Assembly (NCBI GenBank): GCA_027563935.2
Contig: CM050454.1
Location: forward strand, 74,916,596-74,980,595
Length of the DNA stretch: 64,000 bases
Direction: 5' to 3'
Origin: Costus lasius
Taxonomy: Eukaryota > Streptophyta > Magnoliopsida > Zingiberales > Costaceae
Every line of letters begins with the position of its first letter. The stretch's first letter is position 1. A program made the translations under genes and the position numbers. Below are positions 40,936-51,360 of this stretch, piece by piece. The notes beneath the pieces are model-generated. The model was not told the origin of the DNA and did not search any database. It saw only the letters and a list, made by a program, of their open reading frames with translations.

Positions 40936-43311
40936 ATGAGCTTCAATGTGCGATCCCTACTGGAAAGGGAGAAGTTTGCTGGGCCGAACTTCTCTGACTG
41001 GTTCGGACACCTTAAGATCGTTCTTAAGGCAGAGAGGAAACTATATGTCCTCGAGACGGCTGTGCCGCCTCAACCCGCTGCGAACGCCGCAAGGGCGGTT
41101 CGGGATGCCTATGAAAAGCACGTCAATGATAGCATTGATGTCGCTTGCCTGATGCTAGCGTCTATGACGCCACCGCTCCAGCGTCAGCATGAGGATATGT
41201 CGGCTATAGAAATTATAGCGAACCTCAAGATGCTGTATGCTGCACAGGCGAGGACAGAACGCTATAATCTGACGAAGCTCTTCTTTCAGAGCAAACTGGC
41301 TGAAGGGAGCCCAGTGGGAGCTCACGTGCTCAAGAAGATTGGGCACAAGGAGGCTCTGGAGAAACTGGGGCATACCATCAACCAGGAGCTTGCTGTAGAC
41401 ATAATTCTACAGTCTCTTCCGCCCTCTTTCGATGCGTTCATCATTAACTTTAATATGAACAAAATCGATTGTACTCCGGCAGAGCTGTTGAATATGCTCT
41501 TGACTACTGAGGAAACTCTGAAGGGCAAGCCTTCAACCTCTGTCTTAATGGTTCCTTCTAGGAACAAGAAGAAGGGGAAGAAGGGCAAGGCCCCTGTCAA
41601 GAATTACAGCAAGGCTCTGAAACAGAAGGTAAAGCGGTCGAAGGACAACAGGTGTTTCCACTGTGGCCAGCTGGGTCACTGGAAAAAGGACTGTAAAGCG
41701 CTCGAAGGAGATAAGAGGGGAAGCATCGCTTCTGGCTCAGGTATATATGTGACTGAGGTCATGTTATCTTCTTCTACCATATCATGGGTGTTGGACACTG
41801 CATGTGGAGTTCACATTTGTTCAAATGTACAGGAACTCAAGAGAAGAAGGCAGGTGGGACAGCATGAGGTAGTCCTACGCATTGGAAACGGGGCACGGGT
41901 TGCTGCTGTTGCTGTAGGAGACTATTTCATTTCTTTACCATCTGGCATTGTATTAGAATTAAACAATTGTTATTTTGTACCCAGTATTACCAAGAATATT
42001 ATCTCCATTCCTGCTCTTGTCAGGAAAGGATTTGCCTTTGAATGCAATATTTCAAAGTGTGTTTTATCTTGTGATAATATTGTGTATGCAACTGGTTCAA
42101 TTAACAATGGGTTGTTCATGTTGGACATGGAAAATTCTATACAAAACATTGATAATAAGAAAGCCAAGTATGCTGATGACAGCACCTTGCTATGGCATAG
42201 TCGTTTAGGCCATATTAACGAGAAGCGCATTAAGCGGTTGCATGATCATGGACTGCTGGGATCATTCTCCTATGAGGAGATTGATACATGCAAAGCTTGT
42301 TTGATGGGTAAAATGACGAAGTCACCTTTTTCTAATAAAGGTCAAAGGGCTTCAGGTTTACTTGACCTTATACACAGTGATGTGTGTGGGCCATTTAGTA
42401 AACATGCCAGAGGTGGCTATCAGTACTTCATTACCTTTACTGATGATTTCAGTAGGTATGGGTATGTCTATTTGATGAGACATAAGAGTGAATCTTTTGA
42501 CAAGTTCAAAGAGTTCAAAAATGAAGTACAGAATCAGCTAGGCCGAAATATCAAGGCACTTCGCTCAGATCGAGGTGGAGAATACTTGAGTCATGCGTTT
42601 ACTGACTATCTAAAGGAGTGTGGGATTATCTCACAGCTCACTCCGCCAGGAACACCGCAATGGAATGGTGTGTCCGAGAGGAGAAATAGAACGTTACTTG
42701 ATATGGTTCGTTCTATGATGAGTCAGGCTACTCTTCCATACTCCTTTTGGGGTTTTGCACTGGAAACAGCTGCAAAGGTACTAAACCGAGTGCCATCCAA
42801 GGCAGTTTCAAAGACGCCATATGAGTTATGGTATGGGAAACAGCCTGGCTTGACATTTATCAGGATCTGGGGTTGTGAGGCTTATGTCAAAAAGCTCGCC
42901 TCTGGGAAACTGGAGAGCAGATCTGAGAAATGCATCTTTGTCGGTTACCCTAAGGAAACTAAGGGTTATTATTTCTACGATCCCAAAGAGAACAAAGTTT
43001 TTGTTGCTCGGACGGCCATATTTCTTGAGAAGGAGTTTCTTCTGCAAGAGGCTAGTGGGAGAGAAATAAAGCTGGATGAGATTCCAGAGGAAGGACAAAG
43101 TAGTCAAGCACAGTTGGATGTGCCTGAGCCGGTAGATCAGGTTATTGAACAACCTGAGGCTCAAATATCACGGGAACCGCGTAGATCGGGAAGGATCCGT
43201 CGACAGCCTGAGCGCTATGACGGAGTCTACGTCATTGATAATGATGAACCCCTCACTTATGCGGATGCGGTCAGTGGACCGGAGTCAGCTAGATGGATTG
43301 ATGCTATGTGA
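40936..43311 (+). CDS. A3 gag-PR-INT-linker open frame (first part of gag-pol)
   Basis: 791 codons. Gag; zinc knuckle from residue 240; protease Asp at residue 287 in LDTACG; integrase first zinc-binding His about 421; catalytic Asp 545 and Glu 581, 35 residues between them, preceded by Asp in IHSDVCGPF; linker RRSGRIRRQPERYDG. Ends at TGA 43309-43311 in SARWIDAM, where relatives have CGA or CGC after ATG. Apart from this codon the full family frame (1,294 residues) is open, making A3 one of the two best-preserved copies. Confidence 0.92.
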   Translation: MSFNVRSLLEREKFAGPNFSDWFGHLKIVLKAERKLYVLETAVPPQPAANAARAVRDAYEKHVNDSIDVACLMLASMTPPLQRQHEDMSAIEIIANLKMLYAAQARTERYNLTKLFFQSKLAEGSPVGAHVLKKIGHKEALEKLGHTINQELAVDIILQSLPPSFDAFIINFNMNKIDCTPAELLNMLLTTEETLKGKPSTSVLMVPSRNKKKGKKGKAPVKNYSKALKQKVKRSKDNRCFHCGQLGHWKKDCKALEGDKRGSIASGSGIYVTEVMLSSSTISWVLDTACGVHICSNVQELKRRRQVGQHEVVLRIGNGARVAAVAVGDYFISLPSGIVLELNNCYFVPSITKNIISIPALVRKGFAFECNISKCVLSCDNIVYATGSINNGLFMLDMENSIQNIDNKKAKYADDSTLLWHSRLGHINEKRIKRLHDHGLLGSFSYEEIDTCKACLMGKMTKSPFSNKGQRASGLLDLIHSDVCGPFSKHARGGYQYFITFTDDFSRYGYVYLMRHKSESFDKFKEFKNEVQNQLGRNIKALRSDRGGEYLSHAFTDYLKECGIISQLTPPGTPQWNGVSERRNRTLLDMVRSMMSQATLPYSFWGFALETAAKVLNRVPSKAVSKTPYELWYGKQPGLTFIRIWGCEAYVKKLASGKLESRSEKCIFVGYPKETKGYYFYDPKENKVFVARTAIFLEKEFLLQEASGREIKLDEIPEEGQSSQAQLDVPEPVDQVIEQPEAQISREPRRSGRIRRQPERYDGVYVIDNDEPLTYADAVSGPESARWIDAM

Positions 43312-44820
43312 GCCGAGATGGACTCCATGTCAGATAACCAGGTCTGGGATTTGGTTGATCCGCCTCCGGGAGTAATCCCAATAGGCTGTAAATGGATCTT
43401 CAAGAAGAAGATTGACATGGATGGTAACGTAGTTACCTATAAAGGCAGGCTAGTTGCGAAAGGTTTCAAACAAATCTACGGGTTAGATTATGATGAAACT
43501 TTCTCTCCTGTAGCCATGTTTAAGTCTATTCGGATTCTTTTCGCAATAGCTGCATATTACGATTATGAGATCTGGCAGATGGATGTGAAAACAGCTTTCC
43601 TTAATGGAAATCTGGATGAGGATGTGTATATGACACAACCGGAAGGTTTCACTGATCCATCAGATCGTCATAAAATATGCAAGTTAAAGAAGTCCATTCA
43701 TGGACTTAAGCAAGCATCAAGAAGCTGGAACATTCGTTTTGATGAATCAATCTCTGAGTTTGGTTTCATCAAGAACGAGGATGACCCGTGTGTTTATAAG
43801 AGGTTTAGTGGGAGCGTAATTACATTCCTAATCCTCTACGTCGATGATATCTTAATCATTGGAAATGATATTCCTGAACTGCATGCTGTTAAAGCATGGT
43901 TAAGGAAATGTTTCCAGATGAAAGATTTGGGAGAAGCAGCCTATGTGTTAGGTGTGAAGATCTACAGGGATAGATCTAAGAGGCTTCTCGGGCTGTGCCA
44001 GAGTACTTACATCGATAAAGTCCTGGAGAGATTTCATTTAGAGAATTCTAAACGAGGATATCTTCCAGTCAGACATGGTCTGAATCTTTCGAAGAGTCAG
44101 TGTCCACAAACACAGACTGAGAAAGATGAAATGGACAATACGCCTTATGCTTCGGCTATTGGGTCCATTATGTATGCGATGTTATGTACTCGCCCAGACG
44201 TCGCTTACGGGTTAAGCGTGACCAGTCGATTCCAAAGTAATCCAGGTTTGGCGCACTGGATTGCAGTCAAGAACATTTTAAAATATTTGCGGAGGACCAA
44301 AGATATGTTCTTGATATATGGTGGTCAGGAAGAACTCAGTATAGAAGGATATACTGACGCTTCGTTCCAGTCAGACCAGGATGATTTCCGATCGCAATCA
44401 GGCTATGTTTTTAGCTTGAATGGTGGAGCAGTGGTGTGGAAGAGTTTCAAACAGTCAACTGTTGCTGATTCCACAACAGAAGCCGAGTATGTTGCAGCCT
44501 CGGAAGCATCCAAGGAGGCAGTGTGGATTCGTAAGTTCGTGAGAGAACTTGGTGTCGTTCCTTCGAGTGCAGATCCTTTGGTTATCTTCTGTGATAACAC
44601 TGGAGCAATCGCACAAGCAAAGGAACCACGGTCGCACCAGAAGTCCAAGCACATACAGAGACGGTTTCACTTGATCCGGGAGATCATTGATCGAGGCGAG
44701 ATCAAAATATGCAAGGTTCATACAGATGACAATCTGGCAGACCCGCTTACCAAGCCTCTGGCGCAGCAGAAGCATGAGAAGCACTGTAATAATATGGGTT
44801 TGAGATTTCTCAACCATTAG
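43312..44820 (+). CDS. A3 RT-RNase H open frame (second part of gag-pol)
   Basis: Same frame as 40936-43311. The first ATG after the stop is at 43318, but no independent start is expected in this family. RT motifs [39 protein letters not shown] (relatives YGLKQ), YVDDILIIGND with the catalytic Asp pair at family residues 970-971. RNase H: GYTDASFQSD (Asp 1141), TTEAEYVAASEA, CDNTGAIAQA. Ends LRFLNH at TAG 44818-44820, nine bases before the PPT region. Confidence 0.92.
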   Translation, partial: AEMDSMSDNQVWDLVDPPPGVIPIGCKWIFKKKIDMDGNVVTYKGRLVAKGFKQIYGLDYDETFSPVAMFKSIRILFAIAAYYDYEIWQMDVKTAFLNGNLDEDVYMTQPEGFTDPSDRHKICKLKKSIHGLKQASRSWNIRFDESISEFGFIKNEDDPCVYKRFSGSVITFLILYVDDILIIGNDIPELHAVKAWLRKCFQMKDLGEAAYVLGVKIYRDRSKRLLGLCQSTYIDKVLERFHLENSKRGYLPVRHGLNLSKSQCPQTQTEKDEMDNTPYASAIGSIMYAMLCTRPDVAYGLSVTSRFQSNPGLAHWIAVKNILKYLRRTKDMFLIYGGQEELSIEGYTDASFQSDQDDFRSQSGYVFSLNGGAVVWKSFKQSTVADSTTEAEYVAASEASKEAVWIRKFVRELGVVPSSADPLVIFCDNTGAIAQAKEPRSHQKSKHIQRRFHLIREIIDRGEIKICKVHTDDNLADPLTKPLAQQKHEKHCNNMGLRFLNH

Positions 44821-44828
44821 ATTAAGTG

Positions 44829-44840
44829 CAAGTGGGAGAT
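44829..44840 (+). other. Polypurine tract of A3
   Basis: CAAGTGGGAGAT immediately before the 3' LTR. Confidence 0.92.
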
Positions 44841-46556
44841 TGTTGGGGTATGCCCTTAAGGCTAATGTTTGAGGCCTTGGGATTGTATAAGTATCATGTA
44901 ATAAACTCTTATGTTTATAAAGTCATGGTTATTATTCAGGTTGCTACCTTGTCTGCTGTAATAAGTGTACTTCTGAATAATGTCTCAAAGCTGTTCAGCT
45001 AGGCTGACATGCATATGTCCTTAGTCGAGATATCTTGGTGAACATGAGACAGCCTTGATATGATTGAGACTAATATGTGTTCTAATCTTATAGGATGCTT
45101 CGAGCATGGAATAAGATGTAGACTCATGGGTACATTGGATGTACTGGACAGACCCTACTAGGATATTCAATTGCTTGTCACAATGTGAATGATCCTTGTA
45201 AGCACCAAGTGGCACATGTCCTCTGACTTGAGATCACTTGTGTTTCTAAATGATGATTGTCATTGTCTTGAGGTAGTTCAATATCATTTGAAACATAATG
45301 ATTATAGACTATCTTGGATGGTGAGCTTGAATCAGGTTAGGGCACTAGTGATAGACATAGGATTGCCGTCTCCTTGTTTAAGGAGTGTGATGTTCTAAAG
45401 GGCCCCCCTATATGAGATGATTGAGATAGTGTATGGCCATACCCAGATGACTATGTTCATCTGATCTAATCATGCTCATCGTATTGGAGTTACAAGCTTG
45501 ACCCGCTTGTCCAATAAGAACATCCAGTGGCAAAGGACACATGTATGCATAGTGAAGTTGATTCACACTTGTGCTGTGGTTTGGGTGAAGTCTTGGAAGA
45601 CTCTTTCCTTTATATCGGGAGACAGTGATGTGTTGCTAGATACCCCTCACTGATCGTGATAATGAAAGTTATCGTTACCGACATTTAAAGGAAACCCTCA
45701 GGGTCGCACAATTTGATGATATGGCTTACTTAAGTCAGATCGTGTGGACTGAATTGTTTGGGTTCAGTTTAAAGGGATAGAGGCTCTGATTGTAAGTGAG
45801 ATCTGGTCTGATCATGTTTGATTGATTGGGACTTGAGATCGGTAAGCTTCGATCGAGAGTATTGATGCTAGATCGGTGAGATCAAGAGTATCACGAGATC
45901 AACGGTTAGATATTGAACCATTGGTTCAATGAGATCTAGACCATGGCTTGGGCTGGTTTAATTTGGTTCTTGAACCAAATTGAAATGGATTGAAGTGGCT
46001 TGAACCGGTTCACAAGGGTGAACGCTTGGTTCAAGGGGTTAGGCGTTTTGGTTCGGTAATGGGCGCATAGCTTCATCTCTTCCATTTATGGAAAGTATTG
46101 AAGGCGACTTCACCTTAACGCCAAAGCGTTTTGGAACGCTCGACTTCAATCCTCTCTTCTCAACGTTCATCCTTGGAGGTGAGAGCATTCGGACGAGAAG
46201 AGGAGGAAGGTTGCTCTCGCCAAGCTTGATCTCCAAAACTCCTTCACGCGACAAGGGATACTTTGGAGCCTTGCTAGCACAAGGGACGTTCAAGGTGTAG
46301 GCCTTCTTCTTCTTGTGTGCGATTCCTTTGGAGAAGTTCTCTTTGAACTTTGCTTCCAAGCCGACATCCGATCTATGGCATTGGTATGATCACATTCTTG
46401 ATCTAATGAAATATTATAGTTGATCATATGAGCACATAAGCGATTGAATTCTTGAAACCCTAGCAAAATGCATGCGCCCCCTTGTTTAGGGTTTTTCGGC
46501 CCCCCTCTTGAAAGGGGTTTTATCCGCTTGCGCTCCCCCTTGAAGGGGACCCTTCA
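44841..46556 (+). repeat. 3' LTR of A3
   Basis: Same length as the 5' LTR. The differences I saw lie in the first 250 bp and near 45648-45680. Followed by GTTTA. Confidence 0.96.
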
Positions 46557-46561
46557 GTTTA

Positions 46562-47859
46562 AGTCTATTCGGATTCTTTTCACGATAGCTGCATATTATG
46601 ATTATGAGATCTGGCAAATGGATGTGAAAACAGCTTTCCTTAATGGAAATCTGGATGAGGATGTGTACATGACACAACCTGAGGGTTTCATTGATCCATC
46701 AGATCGTCATAAGATATGCAAGTTAAAGAAGTCTATTTATGGACTTAAGCAAGCATCAAGAAGCTGGAACATTCGTTTTGATGAATCAGTCACTGAATTT
46801 GGTTTCATCAAGAACGAGGATGACCCGTGTGTATATAAGAGGTTTAGTGGGAGCGTGATTACTTTCCTAGTCCTCTACGTCGATGATATCTTGATCATTG
46901 GAAATGACATTCCTGAAATGCATGCAGTTAAGGCATGGTTAAGGAAATGTTTCCAGATGAAAGATTTAGGAGAAGCAGCCTATGTATTAGGTGTGAAGAT
47001 CTACAGGGATAGATCTAAGAGGCTTCTCGGGCTGTGCCAGAGTACTTACATCGATAAAGTCCTGGAGAGATTTCATTTAGAGAATTCTAAATGAGGATAT
47101 CTTCCAGTCAGACATGGTCTGAATCTTTCGAAGAGTCAGTGTCCACAAACACAGACTGAGAAAGATGAAATGGACAATACGCCTTATGCTTCGGCTATTG
47201 GTTCCATTATGTATGCGATGTTGTGTACTCGCCCAGACGTCGCTTACGGGTTAAGCGTGACCAGTCGGTTCCAAAGTAATCCAGGTCAGGCACACTGGAT
47301 TGCAGTCAAGAATATCTTAAAATATCTTCGGAGGACCAAAGATATGTTCTTGATATATGGTGGTCAGGAAGAACTCAGTATTGAAGGATATACTCATGCT
47401 TCGTTCCAGTCTGACCAGGATGATTTCCGATCGCAATCAGGCTATGTTTTTAGCTTGAATGGAGGAGCAGTGGTGTGGAAGAGTTTCAAACAGTCAACTG
47501 TTGCTGATTCCACAACAGAAGCCGAGTATGTTGCAGCCTCGGAAGCATCCAAGGAGGCAGTGTGGATTCGTAAGTTCGTGAGAGAACTTGGTGTTGTTCG
47601 TTCGAGTGCAGATCCTTTGGTTATCTTCTGTGATAACACTGGAGCAATCGCACAAGCAAAGGAACCACGGTCGCACCAGAAGTCCAAGCACATACAGAGA
47701 CGGTTTCACTTGATCAAGGAGATCATAGATCGTGGCGAGATCAAAATCTGCAAGGTTCATACAGATGACAATCTGGCAGACCCGCTTACCAAGCCTCTGG
47801 CGCAGCAGAAGCATGAGAAGCACTGTAATAACATGGGTTTGAGATTTCTCAACCATTAG
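46562..47859 (+). pseudogene. A2 RT-RNase H, remainder after A3
   Basis: Continues the A2 frame at KSIRIL (the Lys codon spans the target copy). Contains QMDVKTAFLNG, YGLKQASRSW, YVDDILIIGND, then TGA at 47092-47094 where A3 has CGA. It resumes in frame through RNase H (GYTHASFQSD: the first catalytic Asp position reads His; TTEAEYVAASEA; CDNTGAIAQA) to TAG 47857-47859. The upstream open frame from 46468 to 46556 is A3 LTR. The Asp-to-His change is an extra lesion in RNase H. Confidence 0.9.
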
Positions 47860-47868
47860 ATTAAGTGC

Positions 47869-47879
47869 AAGTGGGAGAT
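47869..47879 (+). other. Polypurine tract of A2
   Basis: AAGTGGGAGAT directly before the 3' LTR. Confidence 0.92.
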
Positions 47880-49562
47880 TGTTGGGGTATGCCCTTAAGG
47901 CTAATGTTTTAGGCCTTGGGATTGTAACAGTATCATGTAATAAACTCTTGTGTTTATATAGGCATGGTTGTTATTCAGGTTGTTACCTTGTCTGCTGTAA
48001 TAAGTGTACTTCTGAATAATGTCTCAAAGCTGTTCAGCTAGGCTGACAGGCAATAAAGTCCTTAGTCGATATATCTTGGTGAACATGAGACAGCCTTGAT
48101 ATGGTTAAGACTAATATGTGTTCTAATCTTATAGGATGCTTCGAGCATGGAATAAGATGTAGACTCATGGGTACATTGGATGTACTGGACAGACCCTACT
48201 AGGATATTCAATTGTTTGTCACAATGTGAATAATCCTTGAATGTAACAAGTGGCACATTTCCTCTGACTTGAGATCACTTGTGTTTTCTAAATGATGATT
48301 GTCATTGTTTTGAGGTAGTTCAATATCATTTGAAACATAATGATTATAGACTATCTTGGATGATGAGCTTGAGTCAGGTTAGGGCACTAGTGATAGACAT
48401 AGGATTGCCGTCTCCTTGTTTAAGGAGTGTGATGTTCTAAAGGGGCCCCCTGGATGAGATGATTGAGAAAGTGTATGGCCATACCCAGGTGACTATGTTC
48501 ATCTGATCTAATCATGCTCATCATATTGGAGTTACAAGCTTGACACGCTTGTCCAATAAGAACATCCAGTGGCAAAGGAAATATGTATGCTTTGTGAGTT
48601 GATTCACACTTGTGTTGTTTTTGGGTGTAGTCTTGGAAGACTCTTTCCTTTATATTGGGAGACAGTGATGTGTTGCTAGATACCCCTCACTGATCGTGAT
48701 GACGTGAGTTATCGTTACCGACATTAAAAGGAAACCCTCAGGGTCGCACAATTTGATGATATGGCTTACTTAAGTCAGATCGTGTGGACTGAATTGTTTG
48801 AGTTCAGTTTAAAGGGATTTAATCTCTGATTGTGAGTGAGATCTGGTCTGATCATGTTTGATTGATTAGGGCTTCAGATCGGTAAGCTTCGATCGAGAGA
48901 TTGGATGCTAGATTGGTCAGATCAGGAGCATCAAGAGATTGACGGTCAGATCAAGAACCTAAGTGTTTATTATGGTCTGGACTGAATGCTTGGCTTATTT
49001 GGTTATTGAACCGAACCAAAGTGAACCGGCTCATGAATGAGCGCATGGTTCAAGGGTGAAGAGAAGTTTGCGCTTGGGGTAAACCCATGGTCGCATGAGT
49101 GCATGAACGTGGGAGTGTTTCTATTTTTAGAAACCATGACTCCTAAACGTGACATCGCCTCACGTTACTCCTCTCTCACGCGTATTGTCGCTCCTTCCTC
49201 TCGTCGCTTGCTCATTCGAGAGTGCATGTGGTGTTGACGAAAGGAGAAGGAAGTTTTTCGCCAAGCCAAGAAGATCTCATCCCTTCCATACGAGAAGGAT
49301 ACTTGGACGATCCTTGCTAGCACAAGGGACGACAAGAAGAAGCTATACCTCATCTTGTGTGCGACAATTTGGAGGAGACCTCTCTTGTTCTCTAGCTTCC
49401 AAGACGCCATCTAGAAATGGCTATGGTATGGTTCTATCACTACTATACAATCGGTTTTGTTAATCATAATACCATGCAAGATCTAGAAACCCCCTTTCCG
49501 TTGCTTTCATTCTTCATATGCGCCTATGATTTAGGGTTTCGCCCCCTTGTGGGAACCTTTCA
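47880..49562 (+). repeat. 3' LTR of A2
   Basis: 1,683 bp, TGTTGGGG to CTTTCA, then TCTAG and the rest of A5. Confidence 0.96.
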
Positions 49563-50369
49563 TCTAGCAACACATCACTGTCTCCTGATATAAAGGAAAG
49601 AGTCTTCCAAGACTACACCCAAACCATAGCACAAGTGTGAATCCACTTCACTAGACATACATGTTTCCTTTGCCACTGGATGTTCTTATTGGACAAGCGT
49701 GTCAAGCTTGTAACTCCAATATGATGAGCATGATTAGATCAGATGAACATAGTCATCTGGGTATGGCCATACACTTTCTCAATCATCTCATCCAAGGGGC
49801 CCCTTTAGAACATCACTCTCCTAAACAAGGAGACGGCAATCCTTTATCTATCACTAGTGTCCTAACCTGACTCATGATCATTATCCAAGATAGTCTATAA
49901 CCATTATGTTTCAAATGATATTGAACTACCTCAAAACAATGACAATCATCATTTAGAAACACAAGTGATCTCAAGTCAGAGGAAGTATGCCACTTGTTCA
50001 CATACAAGGATTATTCACATTGTGACAAGCAATTGAACATCCTAGTAGGGTCTATCCAGTATATGCAATGTACCTATGAGTCTACATCTTATTCCATGCT
50101 CGAAGCATCCTATAAGATTAGAACACATATTAGTCTCAATCATATGAAGGCTGTCTCATGTTCACCAAGATATCTCGACTAAGGACAATACTGCATGTCA
50201 GCCAAGCTGAACAGCATTGAGACATTATTCAGAAGTGTACATATTGCAGCAGATGATGTAACAAACTGAATAACAACCATTGCCTTTATAAACATAAGAG
50301 TTTATACATGATACTGAAAGAATCCCTAGGCCTCAAACATTAGCCTTAAGGGCATACCCCAACAATATT

Positions 50370-51360
50370 CTCCTACAGCAACAGCAGCAACCCGTGCCCC
50401 GTTTCCAACTCGTAGGTCCACCTCATGCTGTCCCACCTGTCTTCTTCTCTTGAGTTCCTGCACATTTGAACAAATGTGAACTCCACATGCAGTGTCCAAC
50501 ACCCATGAAATAGAAGAAGCTAGCATGACTTCAGTCACGTAAATACCTGAGCCATAAGTGAAAGGCTTGCTTCCCTTCTTCTCTCCTTGGAGCGCTCTAC
50601 AGTCCTTCTTCCAATGACCCAGCTGGCCACAATGGAAGCATCTGTTGTCCTTTGACCGCTTCATCTTTTGTTTCAAAGCCTTGTTGTAGCTCTTGATAGG
50701 GGTTTTGCCCTTCTTCCCCTTCTTCTTATTCCTAGAAGGAACCATTAAAACAGAGGATGAAGGCTTTCCCTTCTCAAGAGTCTGCTCTGTGGTGCAGAGC
50801 ATGTTCAGTAACTCTGCCGGAGTACAGTCGATTTTGTTCATATTAAAATTAATAATGAACGAATCGAAAGAAGCCGGGAGAGACTGCAAGATAATATCAA
50901 CAACAAGTTCTGAATTGATGGTATGTCCCAGTTTCTCTAGGGCCTCTTTGTACCCAATCATCTTGAGCACATGAGCTCCCACTGGACTCCCTTCAGTCAG
51001 TTTGCTATGAAAGAAAAGTTTTGTCAAGTTATAGCGTTCTGTCCTTGCCTGTGCAGCATACAACATTTTGAGATTTGCTATAATATCAATAGCAGACAAA
51101 TCCTCATGCTGACGCTGGAGCTCGGGCGTCATTGACGCAAGCATAAGGCAAGCGACATCAGTACTATCACTGACGTGCTTCTCATAAGCATCCCGAACCG
51201 CCCTTGCGGCGTTCGCAGCGGGTTGAGCCGGTATTGCCGACTCAAGGACATACAACTTCCTCTCAGCTTTAAGCACAATCTTAAGCTGTCTGTACCAGTC
51301 TGAGAAGTTTGGCCCAGCAAACTTCTCCTTTTCCAATATGGATCGCAAATTGAGCCCTGT
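50370..51360 (-). pseudogene. A1 gag and protease N-terminus, start codon lost
   Basis: The conserved ATG position is ACA (complement of 51358-51360), so the frame has no normal start; the nearest in-frame alternative is a TTG at 51348. Gag follows the family pattern (SILEKEKFAGPNFSDWY, zinc knuckle CFHCGQLGHWKKDC), then protease WVLDTACGVHIC and AAVAVGEY, where A5 interrupts. Residues across the A5 site remain in frame. Inference: the element was full-length before decay. Confidence 0.9.

Larger units (their letters stand above)
37417..46556 (+). mobile_element. Copia element A3 (family A), structurally complete
   Basis: LTRs 37417-39132 and 44841-46556, both 1,716 bp, about seven differences by eye. 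Target duplication GTTTA at 37412-37416 and 46557-46561. PBS, leader, gag-pol 40936-44820 with one premature TGA, PPT. It lies in the RT of A2 and is the innermost layer of the stack. The middle of its LTR differs from that of A2, so it represents a different subfamily. Confidence 0.97.
31296..49562 (+). mobile_element. Copia element A2 (family A), interrupted by A3
   Basis: 5' LTR 31296-32978 and 3' LTR 47880-49562, both 1,683 bp, about five differences by eye. Target duplication TCTAG at 31291-31295 and 49563-49567. PBS, leader, gag-pol 34833-37416 plus 46562-47859, PPT 47869-47879. A3 sits in RT. Two premature TGA codons (37095-37097, 47092-47094) both replace CGA of relatives. Otherwise structurally complete (about 9.1 kb without A3). 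Confidence 0.97.
30394..50364 (-). mobile_element. Solo LTR A5 (family A), split by A2
   Basis: LTR sequence at 30394-31295 and 49568-50364 (1,699 bp together). The + strand reads TGAAAG to CCAACA. Target duplication ATATT at 30389-30393 and 50365-50369. It is solo: both flanks are A1 protease coding sequence, which stays in frame across the site when the LTR and one duplicate are ignored. Contains a run of 17 G near its TGAAAG end. Confidence 0.93.

Noticed and set aside
37417..46556. Assembly duplication as the cause of two near-identical elements (A2 and A3)
   Set aside because: Separate perfect target duplications, different LTR subtypes and lengths, and seamless frame across the A3 site argue for a real insertion.
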